Source: Rikenellaceae bacterium (GTDB taxonomy: Bacteria; Bacteroidota; Bacteroidia; Bacteroidales; Rikenellaceae). Taken from it: a stretch of DNA of 64,000 nucleotides. The notes under the pieces are model-generated. The model was not told the origin of the DNA. It was given only the letters and a program-made list of their open reading frames with translations, and made no database searches. The translations under genes were made by a program, and so were the position numbers. The stretch spans positions 62,001 through 126,000 of the forward strand of contig SUZG01000003.1 in NCBI GenBank assembly GCA_015060015.1, read 5' to 3'. Below, one piece after another: positions 25,940 to 35,238 of this stretch (position 1 is its first letter; each line of letters starts with the position of its first letter).

Positions 25940-27202
25940 TTATGCTCCGAAGTTATCGAACAAGATATTCTCGGCAGGAACGCCAAGGCTATCGAGCATA
26001 TTTACCACTGCCGATGCCATCATCGGAGGTCCACACATCAGGTAGATGCAGCCCTCGGGCTCGTCGTGGTTCTTCAAATAGTTCTCATACAGCACATTGT
26101 GTACGAAACCAACCTTATACTCTACACCTGCGGCATCAGCTGCGGGGTCGGGACGGTCCAAAGCCAAGTGGAACTTGAAGTTGGGGAACTCCTTCTCGAT
26201 AGCAGCGAAATCCTCCAAGTAGAAGGCCTCCTTCAACGAACGAGCACCATACCAGAAGGTAACGGGACGCTTGGTCTTCTCGGTCTTGAACAGGTGCATC
26301 AAGTGGCTACGCATAGGAGCCATACCTGCACCACCACCGATAAATACCAACTCCTGTGTATCGGGCAGGTTATCGGGCAGGAAGAACTCTCCGTAAGGGC
26401 CAGAGATAGTAATCTTATCACCCGGCTTCAAAGAGTAGATATATGATGAACATACACCCGGATTAACATTCATAAAGCCACCCGTAGCACGGTCAAACGG
26501 AGGAGTAGCAATACGAACATTGAGCTTGATAACGTTACCCTCGGCAGGATATGTCGCACAAGAGTAAGCACGCACCTGTGGCTCGGGATTGACCATCTTC
26601 AAATCGAAGACGTGCATCTTCTCCCAATCCTCGCGGTACTCGGGATCTACATCGATATCCTTGTAATCAACAGTGATTGCAGGCACGTCAATCTGGATAT
26701 AACCACCACTACGGAAGTTCAAATCCTCGCCCTCGGGCAACTTAACAACGAACTCCTTGATAAAGGTAGCCACATTGTGGTTTGACACAACCTCGCACTC
26801 CCACTTCTTGATAGAAAGAACTGATGCGGGAACCTGAATTTTCATATTCTCCTTAACCTTCACCTGGCAACCCAGACGCCACTTCTGCTGAATCTGCTTA
26901 CGGTTAAAGAAGCCGGTCTCGGTGGGAAGAATCTCACCGCCACCCTCTAATACCTGGCACTTGCACTGACCGCAGGCACCCTTACCACCACACGCCGAAG
27001 GGAGGAAGATACCCTCTGCTGTAAGCGTGTTAAGAAGTGTAGAGCCACCGGCAACGGTCAATACTTTTTTGCCGTCATTAATGTCGATAGTAACATCTCC
27101 TGATGTTGTAAGTTTTGCCTTTGCAAAGAGAAGCAACGCCACCAAAAGCAGTGTCACCACAAGAAAGGCAACTATCGCAACTACAATTGTCATTAAATCC
27201 AT
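25940..27202 (-). CDS. nqrF: Na+-translocating NADH:quinone reductase subunit F
   Basis: NqrF is the electron entry subunit, oxidising NADH with FAD and passing electrons through a 2Fe-2S centre. The 420-residue protein has one N-terminal membrane helix (residues 5-28). A ferredoxin domain follows with C71, C77, C80 and C112 as ligands. The FAD-binding RAYSCATYP motif and the NADH-binding GGGAGMAPMRSH motif come next, and the usual end is DNFGA. The ferredoxin loop (EGGGEILPTETGFFNRKQ) is normal. It is the last gene of nqrABCDEF and is followed by a strong terminator. Confidence 0.97.
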   Translation of the reverse strand: MDLMTIVVAIVAFLVVTLLLVALLLFAKAKLTTSGDVTIDINDGKKVLTVAGGSTLLNTLTAEGIFLPSACGGKGACGQCKCQVLEGGGEILPTETGFFNRKQIQQKWRLGCQVKVKENMKIQVPASVLSIKKWECEVVSNHNVATFIKEFVVKLPEGEDLNFRSGGYIQIDVPAITVDYKDIDVDPEYREDWEKMHVFDLKMVNPEPQVRAYSCATYPAEGNVIKLNVRIATPPFDRATGGFMNVNPGVCSSYIYSLKPGDKITISGPYGEFFLPDNLPDTQELVFIGGGAGMAPMRSHLMHLFKTEKTKRPVTFWYGARSLKEAFYLEDFAAIEKEFPNFKFHLALDRPDPAADAAGVEYKVGFVHNVLYENYLKNHDEPEGCIYLMCGPPMMASAVVNMLDSLGVPAENILFDNFGA

Positions 27203-27223
27203 TTCTTAATCTCTTATTAAAGG

Positions 27224-27832
27224 TTACAACTTAATTCCAGAGAAAATCATAAAGGCGATACCCATCAAACCGGTGATGATGAAGGCGATACCGGGGCCCT
27301 TCAAGCCAGCGGGGATATGAGAGTACTGCAAACGTTCACGAATTGCAGCCATCATAACGATAGCCAACCACCAGCCAAGACCAGAACCAGCACCATAAAC
27401 GATGCTCTGCCACAGGCCATCAATCTCGCCGGCAACGACCTTCTGCTGCATAAAGAGTGAACCACCCATAATAGCACAGTTCACAGCAATCAAAGGAAGG
27501 AAGATTCCCAACTGATTATAGAGTGAAGGAGAGAACTTCTCGACAACCATCTCTACCAACTGCACGAAAGATGCAATAACGGCGATAAAGACGATGAATG
27601 TCAAGAATGTCAAATCAACACCCTCTACCAAAGCATTGGGAGCCAATACATACTCGTTCAAAAGGTAGTTCAAGGGAACGGTCATAACCATCACGAATGT
27701 AACGGCAGCACCCAAGCCCAAAGCAGTCTTTACGCTCTTCGACACGGCGATGTAAGAACACATACCGAAGAAGAAGGCGAATACCATATTGTCGATAAAA
27801 ATCGAACGAACAAAAAGATTCAATGTTTCCAT
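27224..27832 (-). CDS. nqrE: Na+-NQR subunit E
   Basis: NqrE is one of two homologous six-helix subunits (with NqrD) that bind an iron cofactor between them and line the sodium path. The 202-residue protein has the expected VFAFFFGMCSYIAVSKSVKTALGLG segment, with the conserved cysteine in FGMCSYIAVS, and the second conserved cysteine in AVNCAIMGGSLF. Six membrane segments can be counted. It lies between nqrD and nqrF with short gaps. Confidence 0.96.
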   Translation of the reverse strand: METLNLFVRSIFIDNMVFAFFFGMCSYIAVSKSVKTALGLGAAVTFVMVMTVPLNYLLNEYVLAPNALVEGVDLTFLTFIVFIAVIASFVQLVEMVVEKFSPSLYNQLGIFLPLIAVNCAIMGGSLFMQQKVVAGEIDGLWQSIVYGAGSGLGWWLAIVMMAAIRERLQYSHIPAGLKGPGIAFIITGLMGIAFMIFSGIKL

Positions 27833-27842
27833 ATTCTACCTC

Positions 27843-28466
27843 CTATTTTTCCTGCAAATCCTTGTTAAACGAACGGTGAACCCAAATGATTGTGCCCACA
27901 ATAATAAGAGCCATAGGCGGGAAGAGCATAATACCTACATTTGAGTAGAAACCGCCATTTGCGATGTACCAGCTCTCGGGGATAAGCTGAATGCCGAAGA
28001 GGCTACCAGAGCCGAACAACTCACGGAAGAAGGCCACAATCAGCAAAATTGCTGCATAACCCAAACCGTTACCAATACCATCGAGGAATGAATCCCAAGG
28101 CTTGTTACCCAAAGCATAGGCCTCCACACGGCCCATAATAATACAGTTTGTAATGATAAGACCAACATATACCGACAACTGCTTCGACACATCGTAAACA
28201 AATGCCTTCAAGAACTGGTCTACCAAGATTACCAATGCAGCGATTACGACCAACTGAACGATGATACGGATGCGTGAAGGAATACCATTACGCAACAACG
28301 ACATCACAAGGTTGGCGAATGCTGTAACGACAATAACCGAGAGGCCCATAACCAATGCGGGCTCCATCTTGACGGTTACCGCCAAAGCCGAGCAGATACC
28401 CAGAATCTGAACGATAACAGGGTTATTTGAGCTCAGCGGTCCTGTTAAATTTTTCCAATTACTCAT
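27843..28466 (-). CDS. nqrD: Na+-NQR subunit D
   Basis: This 207-residue, six-helix membrane subunit is homologous to NqrE. The family marks are NPVIVQILGICSALAVT near the N-terminus, with the conserved cysteine, and LIITNCIIMGRVEAYA in the middle with the second one. Together with NqrE it holds the intramembrane iron centre and contributes to sodium transfer. Its start overlaps the end of nqrC by 8 bp, indicating translational coupling. Confidence 0.96.
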   Translation of the reverse strand: MSNWKNLTGPLSSNNPVIVQILGICSALAVTVKMEPALVMGLSVIVVTAFANLVMSLLRNGIPSRIRIIVQLVVIAALVILVDQFLKAFVYDVSKQLSVYVGLIITNCIIMGRVEAYALGNKPWDSFLDGIGNGLGYAAILLIVAFFRELFGSGSLFGIQLIPESWYIANGGFYSNVGIMLFPPMALIIVGTIIWVHRSFNKDLQEK

Positions 28467-29202
28467 TCTCCTGCTCGTTTAAGTTCTCGGCAGCAACCTC
28501 CTCGGCGGCCTCCGAATTGTTAGACATATTAGCGTTCAAATAAGGAAGATAACCCTCGATGCTGGTCTTAATCATAGCTGTAACGCCGTCACAAGTCTTG
28601 GTACCACCAGAGATAGCATCTACCTCGTGGTTGTTTGTAGCACCACCCTTACGCATTGCAACAGATACAAACTCGCTACCCTCGAAGATAGTCTTACCCT
28701 TAAACGAATCCTGTACTTTTGATGTGGTAATCTCGGCACCCAGACCCGGAGTCTCGCCCTTATGGTCCATTACGATACCCTTAACGGTATTCATATCGGG
28801 CTCCAGAGCGATATAACCCCAGATAGGGCCCCAAAGACCTGCACCATACACAGGAATTACAACACAGCCATTCGCAGCCTTGAATACGGGGAACTCGCCA
28901 GCCTCGAATGAAGCAGTCAAGTCACGCAAGGCCTTGAAGATATCGGCATCGGTCTTACCCTCAATTTTCTGACCATTCTTATCGAGCATCAAAGCCTCTG
29001 CAACAACATCGGCATAGGCTGTGGTCAAGGGATCCTCACCCAAAGCCTTCACGATTTGCTGCTTCTTCTCATTGAGTTCATTCTCGTCCTGACGTTCCTG
29101 CAATGAGAGTGAAGTCACAGCCAAAAGAACAGCCACAATAACTACCATCACTACCGAGTAGATGATGATATATGCGTTGCTATTTACATTAAATTTTCCC
29201 AT
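28459..29202 (-). CDS. nqrC: Na+-NQR subunit C
   Basis: NqrC is a periplasmic FMN-carrying subunit with one N-terminal membrane helix (about residues 9-29). The FMN is attached through a phosphoester to a threonine; the site here reads DAISGGTKTCDGV, whereas the usual flavinylation motif is SGAT. The change of Ala to Gly is conservative. The C-terminus is an acidic, Asn/Glu-rich tail not needed for the fold. Length, 247 residues, is near normal. The gene sits between nqrB and nqrD and overlaps nqrD. Confidence 0.95.
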   Translation of the reverse strand: MGKFNVNSNAYIIIYSVVMVVIVAVLLAVTSLSLQERQDENELNEKKQQIVKALGEDPLTTAYADVVAEALMLDKNGQKIEGKTDADIFKALRDLTASFEAGEFPVFKAANGCVVIPVYGAGLWGPIWGYIALEPDMNTVKGIVMDHKGETPGLGAEITTSKVQDSFKGKTIFEGSEFVSVAMRKGGATNNHEVDAISGGTKTCDGVTAMIKTSIEGYLPYLNANMSNNSEAAEEVAAENLNEQENE

Positions 29203-29211
29203 ACTCTCCTC

Positions 29212-30348
29212 TTATTTTGCAAGTTTAACACGATTCTTTCTACGCTTGATGTTAGCCTCTACAACGAAGTAATCAACGGTAGGAGCCAAAGCGTTCATAA
29301 ACAAGATTGCGAGCATCATACCCTCGGGATATGCGGGGTTCACAACGCGAACCAACACAGCCAACGCACCGGTCATAAAGCCGACAATATACTTACCGGC
29401 ATTTGTCTGTGCAGAGGTAACGGGGTCAGTAGCCATAAAGACAGCACCGAAAGCGAAACCACCTACCAAGACATGGTAATAAGCGGGAACATTTGCCCAC
29501 TCGCCTACACCACACAGCTGGAACAGATAACCAAACGCCAAGCCACCGGCAAACACCGAAAGCATAGTACGCCAAGAAGCGATACCTGTAAAGAGCAGGA
29601 ACAAACCACCCAGCAAGATGCACAATGTAGAGGTCTCACCGAACGAACCGGGGATAAAGCCCAGGAATGCGTCCATAGCACTCCACTGCATCTGACCTGT
29701 TGTAGAGAGCTGCTCCAAAGCGGTAGCACCCGATACGCCATCAACCTGTGCACCCATCATAGTCCAATCAGAATACCAAACCTTCTCACCTGACATCTGG
29801 GGAGTGAAAGCGAAGAACACAAATGCACGAGCAACCAATGCGGGGTTGAAGATGTTCATACCTGTACCACCGAATACCTCCTTACCGAAGATAACAGCGA
29901 AGGCAACACCCAGAGCAACCATCCACAGAGGAGTGCTCACAGGCATAATCATAGGGATAAGGAAACCTGTTACAAAGTAACCCTCGGCAACCTCCTCCTT
30001 ACGAATCTGTGCATAAACAATCTCGATACCCAAACCTACAACATACGATACTGCCAGCATGGGAAGTACGCGTACCAAACCGTACCACACAGCAGCGAAG
30101 CCCTCCAAGCCTACCTGATGACCTGTATTGAAACAACCGAACAGGAAAGCGGGGAGAAGTGCAATTATCACGAAGAACATAGTACGCTTCATATCAATAG
30201 CGTCGCGTACATGCGCACCCTTCTGTGTAGTGGTATTGGGAACGAAAAGGAATGTCTCAACAGCATCAAAAGTAGATGCGAGGAAACCCAGCTTACCTCC
30301 CTCCGAGAAGGTAGGCTTAATCTTATCTACAATATTTCTCAGTCCCAT
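29212..30348 (-). CDS. nqrB: Na+-NQR subunit B
   Basis: NqrB is the main sodium-translocating and quinone-linked membrane subunit, with ten or so helices, covalent FMN and riboflavin. The FMN threonine motif SGAT is present in DGVSGATALEQL. GTGMNIFNPALVARAFVFF and the C-terminal AYPEGMMLAILFMNALAPTVDYF are typical. The ATG at 30348 is chosen, giving 378 residues; an in-frame GTG at 30357 would run into the nqrA stop codon. nqrA ends 2 bp upstream. Confidence 0.96.
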   Translation of the reverse strand: MGLRNIVDKIKPTFSEGGKLGFLASTFDAVETFLFVPNTTTQKGAHVRDAIDMKRTMFFVIIALLPAFLFGCFNTGHQVGLEGFAAVWYGLVRVLPMLAVSYVVGLGIEIVYAQIRKEEVAEGYFVTGFLIPMIMPVSTPLWMVALGVAFAVIFGKEVFGGTGMNIFNPALVARAFVFFAFTPQMSGEKVWYSDWTMMGAQVDGVSGATALEQLSTTGQMQWSAMDAFLGFIPGSFGETSTLCILLGGLFLLFTGIASWRTMLSVFAGGLAFGYLFQLCGVGEWANVPAYYHVLVGGFAFGAVFMATDPVTSAQTNAGKYIVGFMTGALAVLVRVVNPAYPEGMMLAILFMNALAPTVDYFVVEANIKRRKNRVKLAK

Positions 30349-30350
30349 AA

Positions 30351-31706
30351 TTAACACTCCTTAATCATTAAGTTAATACCATTGCGGACCAGAGTCTGAA
30401 TCTCGGTCTTTGAAGGATCGACGAACTCACAAAGAGCAACATCCTCCTCCACGATCTCGTAGATACCCAAATTCTCCATCTTGTCAATATCGTTCGCGAT
30501 AATGGCCTTGAAGAGATACATGGGATAGATATCCATAGGCAAGTACTGCTCGAAAAGACCTGTTACAACAAATGCACGACGGCCACCATTGAGGTTTGTA
30601 TCAAGTTTGTACTGCTTCTTCGGGCAGAGCCAAGAGAAGTAAGAACGTGATGTAGAGAACTTACCGAAGCGGGGAGCAATCCAGCCCAGCATCTCATACT
30701 TATCACCCTCGGGGATGATGGTAATCTGTGATGCGGTAGCCGAAATAAAGCCATCCTCGGCAACCTTCTTGCCGGTAAGAACATTACCAGAGATGATACG
30801 CACCTTGTCACCCTCCTTCTGTGCCTTCACATTGCCCTTAACGATAGAGGCAACGGGGGCACCGCTGATGATGCGGTAGTACTGTGGATTCTCAACCTCG
30901 CTACCTGTCAAAGCGACAACCTTGTGCAAATCAACCTTGCCTGTAAGGAACAAGCGACCGATTGCAGCCACGTCCTGAATAGCAACAGTCCATACGATAT
31001 CGCCCTTGTTGATGGGGTCGATATGATGAATCTGAACACCCACATTACCTACGGGGTGCTTACCTGCAAAGGTATGAAGCTCAACGCCGTTAAGCGATGC
31101 CATCTCACCCTCCGATTTAGCACGCAGAGAGAGGTGGGGAGCATTACCGGCCAACTTGGCCAATACCTCGAAACCCTTCTGCAAGTTCTCCTTCTCGCCC
31201 TTCAATGCAAAGTTGAAATCTGGGGCCAGAGGTGCTGAATCGAATGCAGATACAAATACTGCCTTTGGCATATCGGCAGGATTTGCCACAATGCCATAAG
31301 GACGCTGAATAATCATCGTCCACAAACCTGATTTGAGCAACATCTCGATAACCTCATCGCGAGTAGCTTTTTTGAGGTCAAGAGCTGCAAACTCCTCTGA
31401 AACCTGCTCCTTATCGGCAGCCACCGTCACGTTAAGCACCTTACGCTTCTCGCCACGATTTACAGCCGACACGGTACCGCTGACAGGTGAAGTATAGAGT
31501 ACGCGAGTGTTGTTCTTATCGAAGAACAGAGGCGTACCTGCCTTTACCTTATCGCCGACCTTCACCAACAGTTTCGGAGTTACGCCCTCATAATCCAAAG
31601 GAGAGACAGCATACTCTGCCGCCATTGGTACTTCTACCAACGACTCTGCCGCCTTACCTTGCAGATTGATGTCGAGACCTTTCCTTAGTTTAATGATTTT
31701 CGACAT
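30351..31706 (-). CDS. nqrA: Na+-NQR subunit A
   Basis: NqrA is the cytoplasmic peripheral subunit that contacts the quinone site. The 451-residue protein has the expected opening IKLRKGLDINLQGKA, then VKVGDKVKAGTPLFFDK, which is a biotinyl/lipoyl-like fold. GTVSAVNRGEKRKVL and FGKFSTSRSYFSWL are also typical. It is the first gene of the operon. A TATCTTCG box (minus strand, about 31805-31812) some 100 bp upstream may be its -7 element, with one mismatch to consensus. The enzyme couples NADH oxidation to sodium export and so can energise the sodium symporters found in this window. Confidence 0.96.
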   Translation of the reverse strand: MSKIIKLRKGLDINLQGKAAESLVEVPMAAEYAVSPLDYEGVTPKLLVKVGDKVKAGTPLFFDKNNTRVLYTSPVSGTVSAVNRGEKRKVLNVTVAADKEQVSEEFAALDLKKATRDEVIEMLLKSGLWTMIIQRPYGIVANPADMPKAVFVSAFDSAPLAPDFNFALKGEKENLQKGFEVLAKLAGNAPHLSLRAKSEGEMASLNGVELHTFAGKHPVGNVGVQIHHIDPINKGDIVWTVAIQDVAAIGRLFLTGKVDLHKVVALTGSEVENPQYYRIISGAPVASIVKGNVKAQKEGDKVRIISGNVLTGKKVAEDGFISATASQITIIPEGDKYEMLGWIAPRFGKFSTSRSYFSWLCPKKQYKLDTNLNGGRRAFVVTGLFEQYLPMDIYPMYLFKAIIANDIDKMENLGIYEIVEEDVALCEFVDPSKTEIQTLVRNGINLMIKEC

Positions 31707-31882
31707 AAATTTGTAATTAAATTGATGTAATTAAGTGTAATTTGTGTATTTCGTTTTTCTATCTTTTCTTCAGTTGTCCAATATTCACATAAAAACGCAC
31801 GCGAAGATACGATTTTTTTCGCACTTTTTACCATTATTTAAGGTATTATTTCAAATTATCGGTGTTTTTTCATATTTTTCCA

Positions 31883-31890
31883 TAAATTTG
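31883..31890 (+). promoter_or_regulatory. -7 box for the tatD-like gene, very close to the start codon
   Basis: TAAATTTG ends 7 bp before the ATG at 31898. If this box is used, the mRNA would have almost no leader. No clear -33 box is seen. Confidence 0.45.
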
Positions 31891-31897
31891 TAGTCAA

Positions 31898-32485
31898 ATG
31901 TTGCGATTTATTAACATACATACACACCATTTCAGCGGAGAGCACACCGAGCCGAGAGCCTTTGGCTTTCATCCGTGGGATGCCGAAAAGGTCGATATCG
32001 CCACCCTTGACGAGTACGGCTCATTCACCGAGAATGAGGCCATCGGAGAGATTGGTCTGGACTTCGCCTGTGAGGTTGATAGAGAGCAACAGGAGAGGTT
32101 GTTTCGCCGTCAGTTGGAGATTGCCCAGCGGTTGGGTAAGCCCGTAATTCTGCACTGCGTAAAAGCCTTTGAACCTACGCTAAACCTTTTATCGAGATAT
32201 TCGCTGAAAGCCGTTATTTTTCACGGCTTTATAGGCTCAAAAGAGCAGGCAGAAACAGCCCTTAAACGAGGTTACTATCTCTCATTTGGCCATCGCACCC
32301 GCCACTCGCCAAAGAGCATCGAGGCTCTGCGTATTGTGCCACTTAATCGCATATTTGTTGAGACCGACGAAAGCGACCGGACAATTGAGGCGATGTATGA
32401 GGAGATTGCCGATTTGAAGGGCGTAACCATAGAGGCCCTATTGACAGCCACAAACGAGAATTACAGAACAATTTTTGAGAAATAA
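31898..32485 (+). CDS. TatD family hydrolase, short form
   Basis: This 195-residue protein is a metal-dependent hydrolase of the TatD group. It shows NIHTHH (H8, H10), the metal-bridging glutamate in GEIGLDF (E51), ILHC (H86), IFHGF (H109), and the final metal-binding aspartate in VETD (D157). Typical TatD proteins have about 250-260 residues, so this form is shortened, mainly between the first histidines and the glutamate, but all metal ligands remain. Family members have DNase or D-amino-acid-related activities. It is followed 5 bp later by a TcdA-like gene. Confidence 0.87.
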   Translation: MLRFINIHTHHFSGEHTEPRAFGFHPWDAEKVDIATLDEYGSFTENEAIGEIGLDFACEVDREQQERLFRRQLEIAQRLGKPVILHCVKAFEPTLNLLSRYSLKAVIFHGFIGSKEQAETALKRGYYLSFGHRTRHSPKSIEALRIVPLNRIFVETDESDRTIEAMYEEIADLKGVTIEALLTATNENYRTIFEK

Positions 32486-32490
32486 CAATA

Positions 32491-33219
32491 ATGAGTCACG
32501 ACTGGTTGGAGAGAACAGCCCTGCTATTGGGCGACGAGAAACTGAATATGCTGCGACAGGCCAATGTTTTGGTGGTGGGTCTGGGCGGCGTAGGTGCTTA
32601 TGCCGCCGAGATGATTGCCCGTGCGGGTGTCGGGCGTATGACCATAGCCGATGCCGACTCCGTATCCGAGAGTAATATCAACCGTCAGCTTATAGCCCTC
32701 CACTCCACCATCGGCGAGCAGAAGGCCGACCTTATGGCGGCACGACTACGCGACATAAACCCAAAGATTGAGCTAACCGTTGTAAACCGTTTTATAAAGG
32801 ATGACGAGACCGACTCTCTGCTCGACTCCGACCGTTTTGACTATATTGTCGATGCGATAGATACACTCTCGCCAAAGCTGGCACTTATCAAGGGGGCTCT
32901 CGACCGCAACATACCTCTCGTGAGTTCAATGGGAGCGGGAGCAAAGACCGACCCGACAAAGATGGAGATTGCCGACATCGCAAAGACACACCACTGCCCG
33001 CTGGCTCACATGTTGCGAAAGCGACTGCACAAGATTGGCATCCGCAAGGGCTTTACGGCGGTCTTTTCACCGGAGCCGGTGCGTGAGGGTTCAATGATAC
33101 TTTGCGAAGAGCAAAATAAAAAGTCAAACACCGGTACCATATCCTATATTCCGGCACTGTTCGGCATAGGATGTGCATCGGTTGTGGTACGAGGATTAAT
33201 TGGAGAATTTAATGCGTAA
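32491..33219 (+). CDS. tcdA: tRNA threonylcarbamoyladenosine dehydratase, TcdA/CsdL family
   Basis: This 242-residue ThiF/HesA-type E1-like enzyme uses ATP to cyclise t6A37 to ct6A in tRNAs. The nucleotide-binding VVGLGGVGAYAAEMIARAG motif (about residues 27-45), DADSVSESNINRQ, and the AIDTLSPKLALI block are all present. The TcdA-type features VSSMGAGAKTDPTKM and a C-terminal helix identify the subgroup, as against MoeB or ThiF. Length is close to normal. The stop codon lies in front of a closely spaced dehydrogenase gene. Confidence 0.88.
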   Translation: MSHDWLERTALLLGDEKLNMLRQANVLVVGLGGVGAYAAEMIARAGVGRMTIADADSVSESNINRQLIALHSTIGEQKADLMAARLRDINPKIELTVVNRFIKDDETDSLLDSDRFDYIVDAIDTLSPKLALIKGALDRNIPLVSSMGAGAKTDPTKMEIADIAKTHHCPLAHMLRKRLHKIGIRKGFTAVFSPEPVREGSMILCEEQNKKSNTGTISYIPALFGIGCASVVVRGLIGEFNA

Positions 33220-33223
33220 CTAT

Positions 33224-34153
33224 ATGAAAATAGTATTTTTAGACGAATATTCAATTGGCGGAGCAGACATCTCTGCCATAAAGGCTTTGGGCGACTACAC
33301 AGGTTATGACATCACTCATCGCAACCAGATTTTGGAGAGGTCAAAAGGTGCAGAAATCATCATCGCCAACAAGACGATTTTAGACGCTAACACCATAGCT
33401 GCACTACCCGACCTACGCCTTATCTGCGTAGCTGCTACGGGTATGAACAATGTCGATTTGGAGGCTGCCGCAGCACACGGCGTAGAGGTCAGAAACGCTG
33501 TGGGCTACTCCACCTATTCGGTTGCCGAGACAACCATCGGCTCGGCCATAGCACTCCTGCGTGAGGTGGTCTATTATGACGAATATTTCAAGTCGGGCCG
33601 TTATGCTGCTGCCGACTACCTGTTCAACTACGACCGCCCCACATCGCAGGTCAGAGGCAAGCAATGGGGCGTCATCGGCCTGGGTAACATAGGTCGTGAG
33701 GTGGCTCGTCTGGCGGAGGCCTTCGGTTGCAAGGTCGCATACTATTCGACATCGGGAGTCAGTCGTGAGGAGGCCTATCCAAGAATGGAACTCAACGAAC
33801 TGCTCGCAACATCGGACATCGTATCCATACATTGTCCGTTAAGCGACAAGACCCGAAATTTGATTGGCCGCGAGGAGTTTTCGTTGATGAAGCCCACCTC
33901 TGTTATTATAAATGTGGCACGCGGCGGCATCATCGACGAGGAGGCTTTGGCCGAGGCTCTTGACAATGGCGAAATTCGCGGTGCAGCACTCGATGTATTC
34001 TCTCGCGAGCCATTGCGTGAATCGCCGCTATACAATATAAAGGATAAGTATCGCCTGTTAGCCTCGCCCCACAATGCATGGTCGGCAGAGGCTTCACTGA
34101 AACGCCTTATCGACTGCATCGTGCAGAACATCAAGGCCTATCAGGAGAAATAA
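33224..34153 (+). CDS. D-2-hydroxyacid dehydrogenase (glycerate dehydrogenase-like)
   Basis: This 309-residue NAD(H)-dependent oxidoreductase has the D-2-hydroxyacid dehydrogenase layout. The Rossmann motif GVIGLGNIGREVA follows the N-terminal substrate domain. The catalytic arginine is in VARGGIIDEE, the glutamate in REPLRE, and the histidine in SPHNAWSAEAS. The closest named type by look is hydroxypyruvate or glycerate dehydrogenase, but substrate is not certain. The ATG at 33224 (MKIVFLDEY) gives a normal N-terminus. An ATG at 33212 overlaps tcdA and is less likely. A terminator follows. Confidence 0.87.
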   Translation: MKIVFLDEYSIGGADISAIKALGDYTGYDITHRNQILERSKGAEIIIANKTILDANTIAALPDLRLICVAATGMNNVDLEAAAAHGVEVRNAVGYSTYSVAETTIGSAIALLREVVYYDEYFKSGRYAAADYLFNYDRPTSQVRGKQWGVIGLGNIGREVARLAEAFGCKVAYYSTSGVSREEAYPRMELNELLATSDIVSIHCPLSDKTRNLIGREEFSLMKPTSVIINVARGGIIDEEALAEALDNGEIRGAALDVFSREPLRESPLYNIKDKYRLLASPHNAWSAEASLKRLIDCIVQNIKAYQEK

Positions 34154-34170
34154 ATCAAATAAGAGATTAA

Positions 34171-34209
34171 AAAAACTGCGAAAATTCTTGTTTTTACGCA
34201 GTTTTTTTT
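34171..34209 (+). terminator. terminator after the 2-hydroxyacid dehydrogenase gene
   Basis: AAAAACTGCG pairs with CGCAGTTTTT across a 16-nt loop that itself can extend the stem. A T-run follows. It overlaps the next promoter. Confidence 0.8.
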
Positions 34210-34216
34210 ATTTTTG
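34188..34216 (+). promoter_or_regulatory. promoter of the rSAM/lipoprotein operon
   Basis: TTG at 34188-34190 and TATTTTTG at 34209-34216 are 18 bp apart, ending 34 bp before the first lipoprotein ATG. The elements are built into the loop and T-tail of the preceding terminator. Confidence 0.55.
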
Positions 34217-34250
34217 TACCAAACCTATTTTCAACCTCAAAGTGACTATT

Positions 34251-34730
34251 ATGAATGTCAAACTAACTCATCTGACGCAACTTATTCTATCAGCAATAAT
34301 ATCATTGCTCGGCTTTTCGTCTTGCAAGCTATTTCAGGAACAGTATGATATGTACGGCACACCCATTGCCGAATATCAGGTTAAAGGGTGTGTGACCGAT
34401 ACAGAGAACAATCCCATTGCAGGATTACGTATAGTTATCGCAAGACAGGGATATGGGGATGCTGACCCGAAGACACAAACTCTTACAACTGATGCAAATG
34501 GAGAATTCGTATCAGAAAAGACGGAGAGGACGTATAATGGATACAACGGTACGCTAACCTTCACCGACATCGACGGCGATGATAATGGCGGCGAGTTCCA
34601 AGAGAAGACCATTAATCTACAAGAATTGAGACCCGTATTGGACAAATCAAAGGCAGAAGGTTGGTATGAAGGAGTATATATCTATACCGTAAACACCACG
34701 CTACTCAAAGAGTATAAAGCAGACGAATAA
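34251..34730 (+). CDS. rSAM-associated small lipoprotein, copy A
   Basis: This 159-residue lipoprotein has a signal with lipobox LGFSSC, so C25 would be lipidated. After DMYGTPIAEYQVKG it has a transthyretin or carboxypeptidase-regulatory-like strand domain, with VTDTENNPIAGLRI, DANGEFVSE and LTFTDIDGDDNGGEF. A conserved end reads NLQELRPVLDKSKAEGWYEGVY. It fits the putative-lipoprotein member of the rSAM/lipoprotein system known from protein-family models in Bacteroidetes. An in-frame start at 34188 would precede the promoter and is rejected. The role is unknown; it may be the substrate of the radical SAM enzyme two genes downstream. Confidence 0.8.
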   Translation: MNVKLTHLTQLILSAIISLLGFSSCKLFQEQYDMYGTPIAEYQVKGCVTDTENNPIAGLRIVIARQGYGDADPKTQTLTTDANGEFVSEKTERTYNGYNGTLTFTDIDGDDNGGEFQEKTINLQELRPVLDKSKAEGWYEGVYIYTVNTTLLKEYKADE

Positions 34731-34770
34731 CATAAATCAACCTATTAAACAAGTAAAAACAACTACGACT

Positions 34771-35238
34771 ATGAAAACCAAACTATCACAACTGACGCAG
34801 TGGTTGCTCACGACAGTAATCGCTATGCTTGGTTTTTCGTCGTGTGACCCACTTGACCTCCCTGTTATGTACGGCACTCCTACTGCCGATTATCAGGCCA
34901 AGGGACACATCACCGATGAGGAGGGCAATCCCATTGAAGGCATCCAAATCAAAGTAGAGGCACAGACTTATATCGGCCAAACAGTAGAGCCCGAGGTTGT
35001 ATATAGTTCAAGCGATGGTCTTTACACCACTAAAAAGTATAAAGACCGACCAATACTTTATCTGCATATTTCCGATATCGACGGCGAGGAGAATGGCGGA
35101 GAGTTTGAGGAAATGACCATCAATCTGCAAGAGTTGAAGCCTGTACTGGACAAAACTGATGCCGATGGCTGGTATATTGGTGTATATAACTACAAAGTTG
35201 ATTTCAGACTGACCAAGAAATCTGCCGACAATGAATAA
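34771..35238 (+). CDS. rSAM-associated small lipoprotein, copy B
   Basis: This 155-residue paralogue of the preceding gene has the same architecture. The lipobox LGFSSC puts the lipidated residue at C25. It shares MYGTPTADYQAKG, ITDEEGNPIEGIQI, ISDIDGEENGGEFEE and NLQELKPVLDKTDADGWYIGVYNY. The most constant parts between the two copies are the YGTP motif just after the anchor, the IDG-acidic-NGGEF loop, and the C-terminal GWYxGVY motif. These are the places to look for a modification. The last 8 bp overlap the start of the radical SAM gene, so translation of the two is coupled. Confidence 0.8.
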   Translation: MKTKLSQLTQWLLTTVIAMLGFSSCDPLDLPVMYGTPTADYQAKGHITDEEGNPIEGIQIKVEAQTYIGQTVEPEVVYSSSDGLYTTKKYKDRPILYLHISDIDGEENGGEFEEMTINLQELKPVLDKTDADGWYIGVYNYKVDFRLTKKSADNE

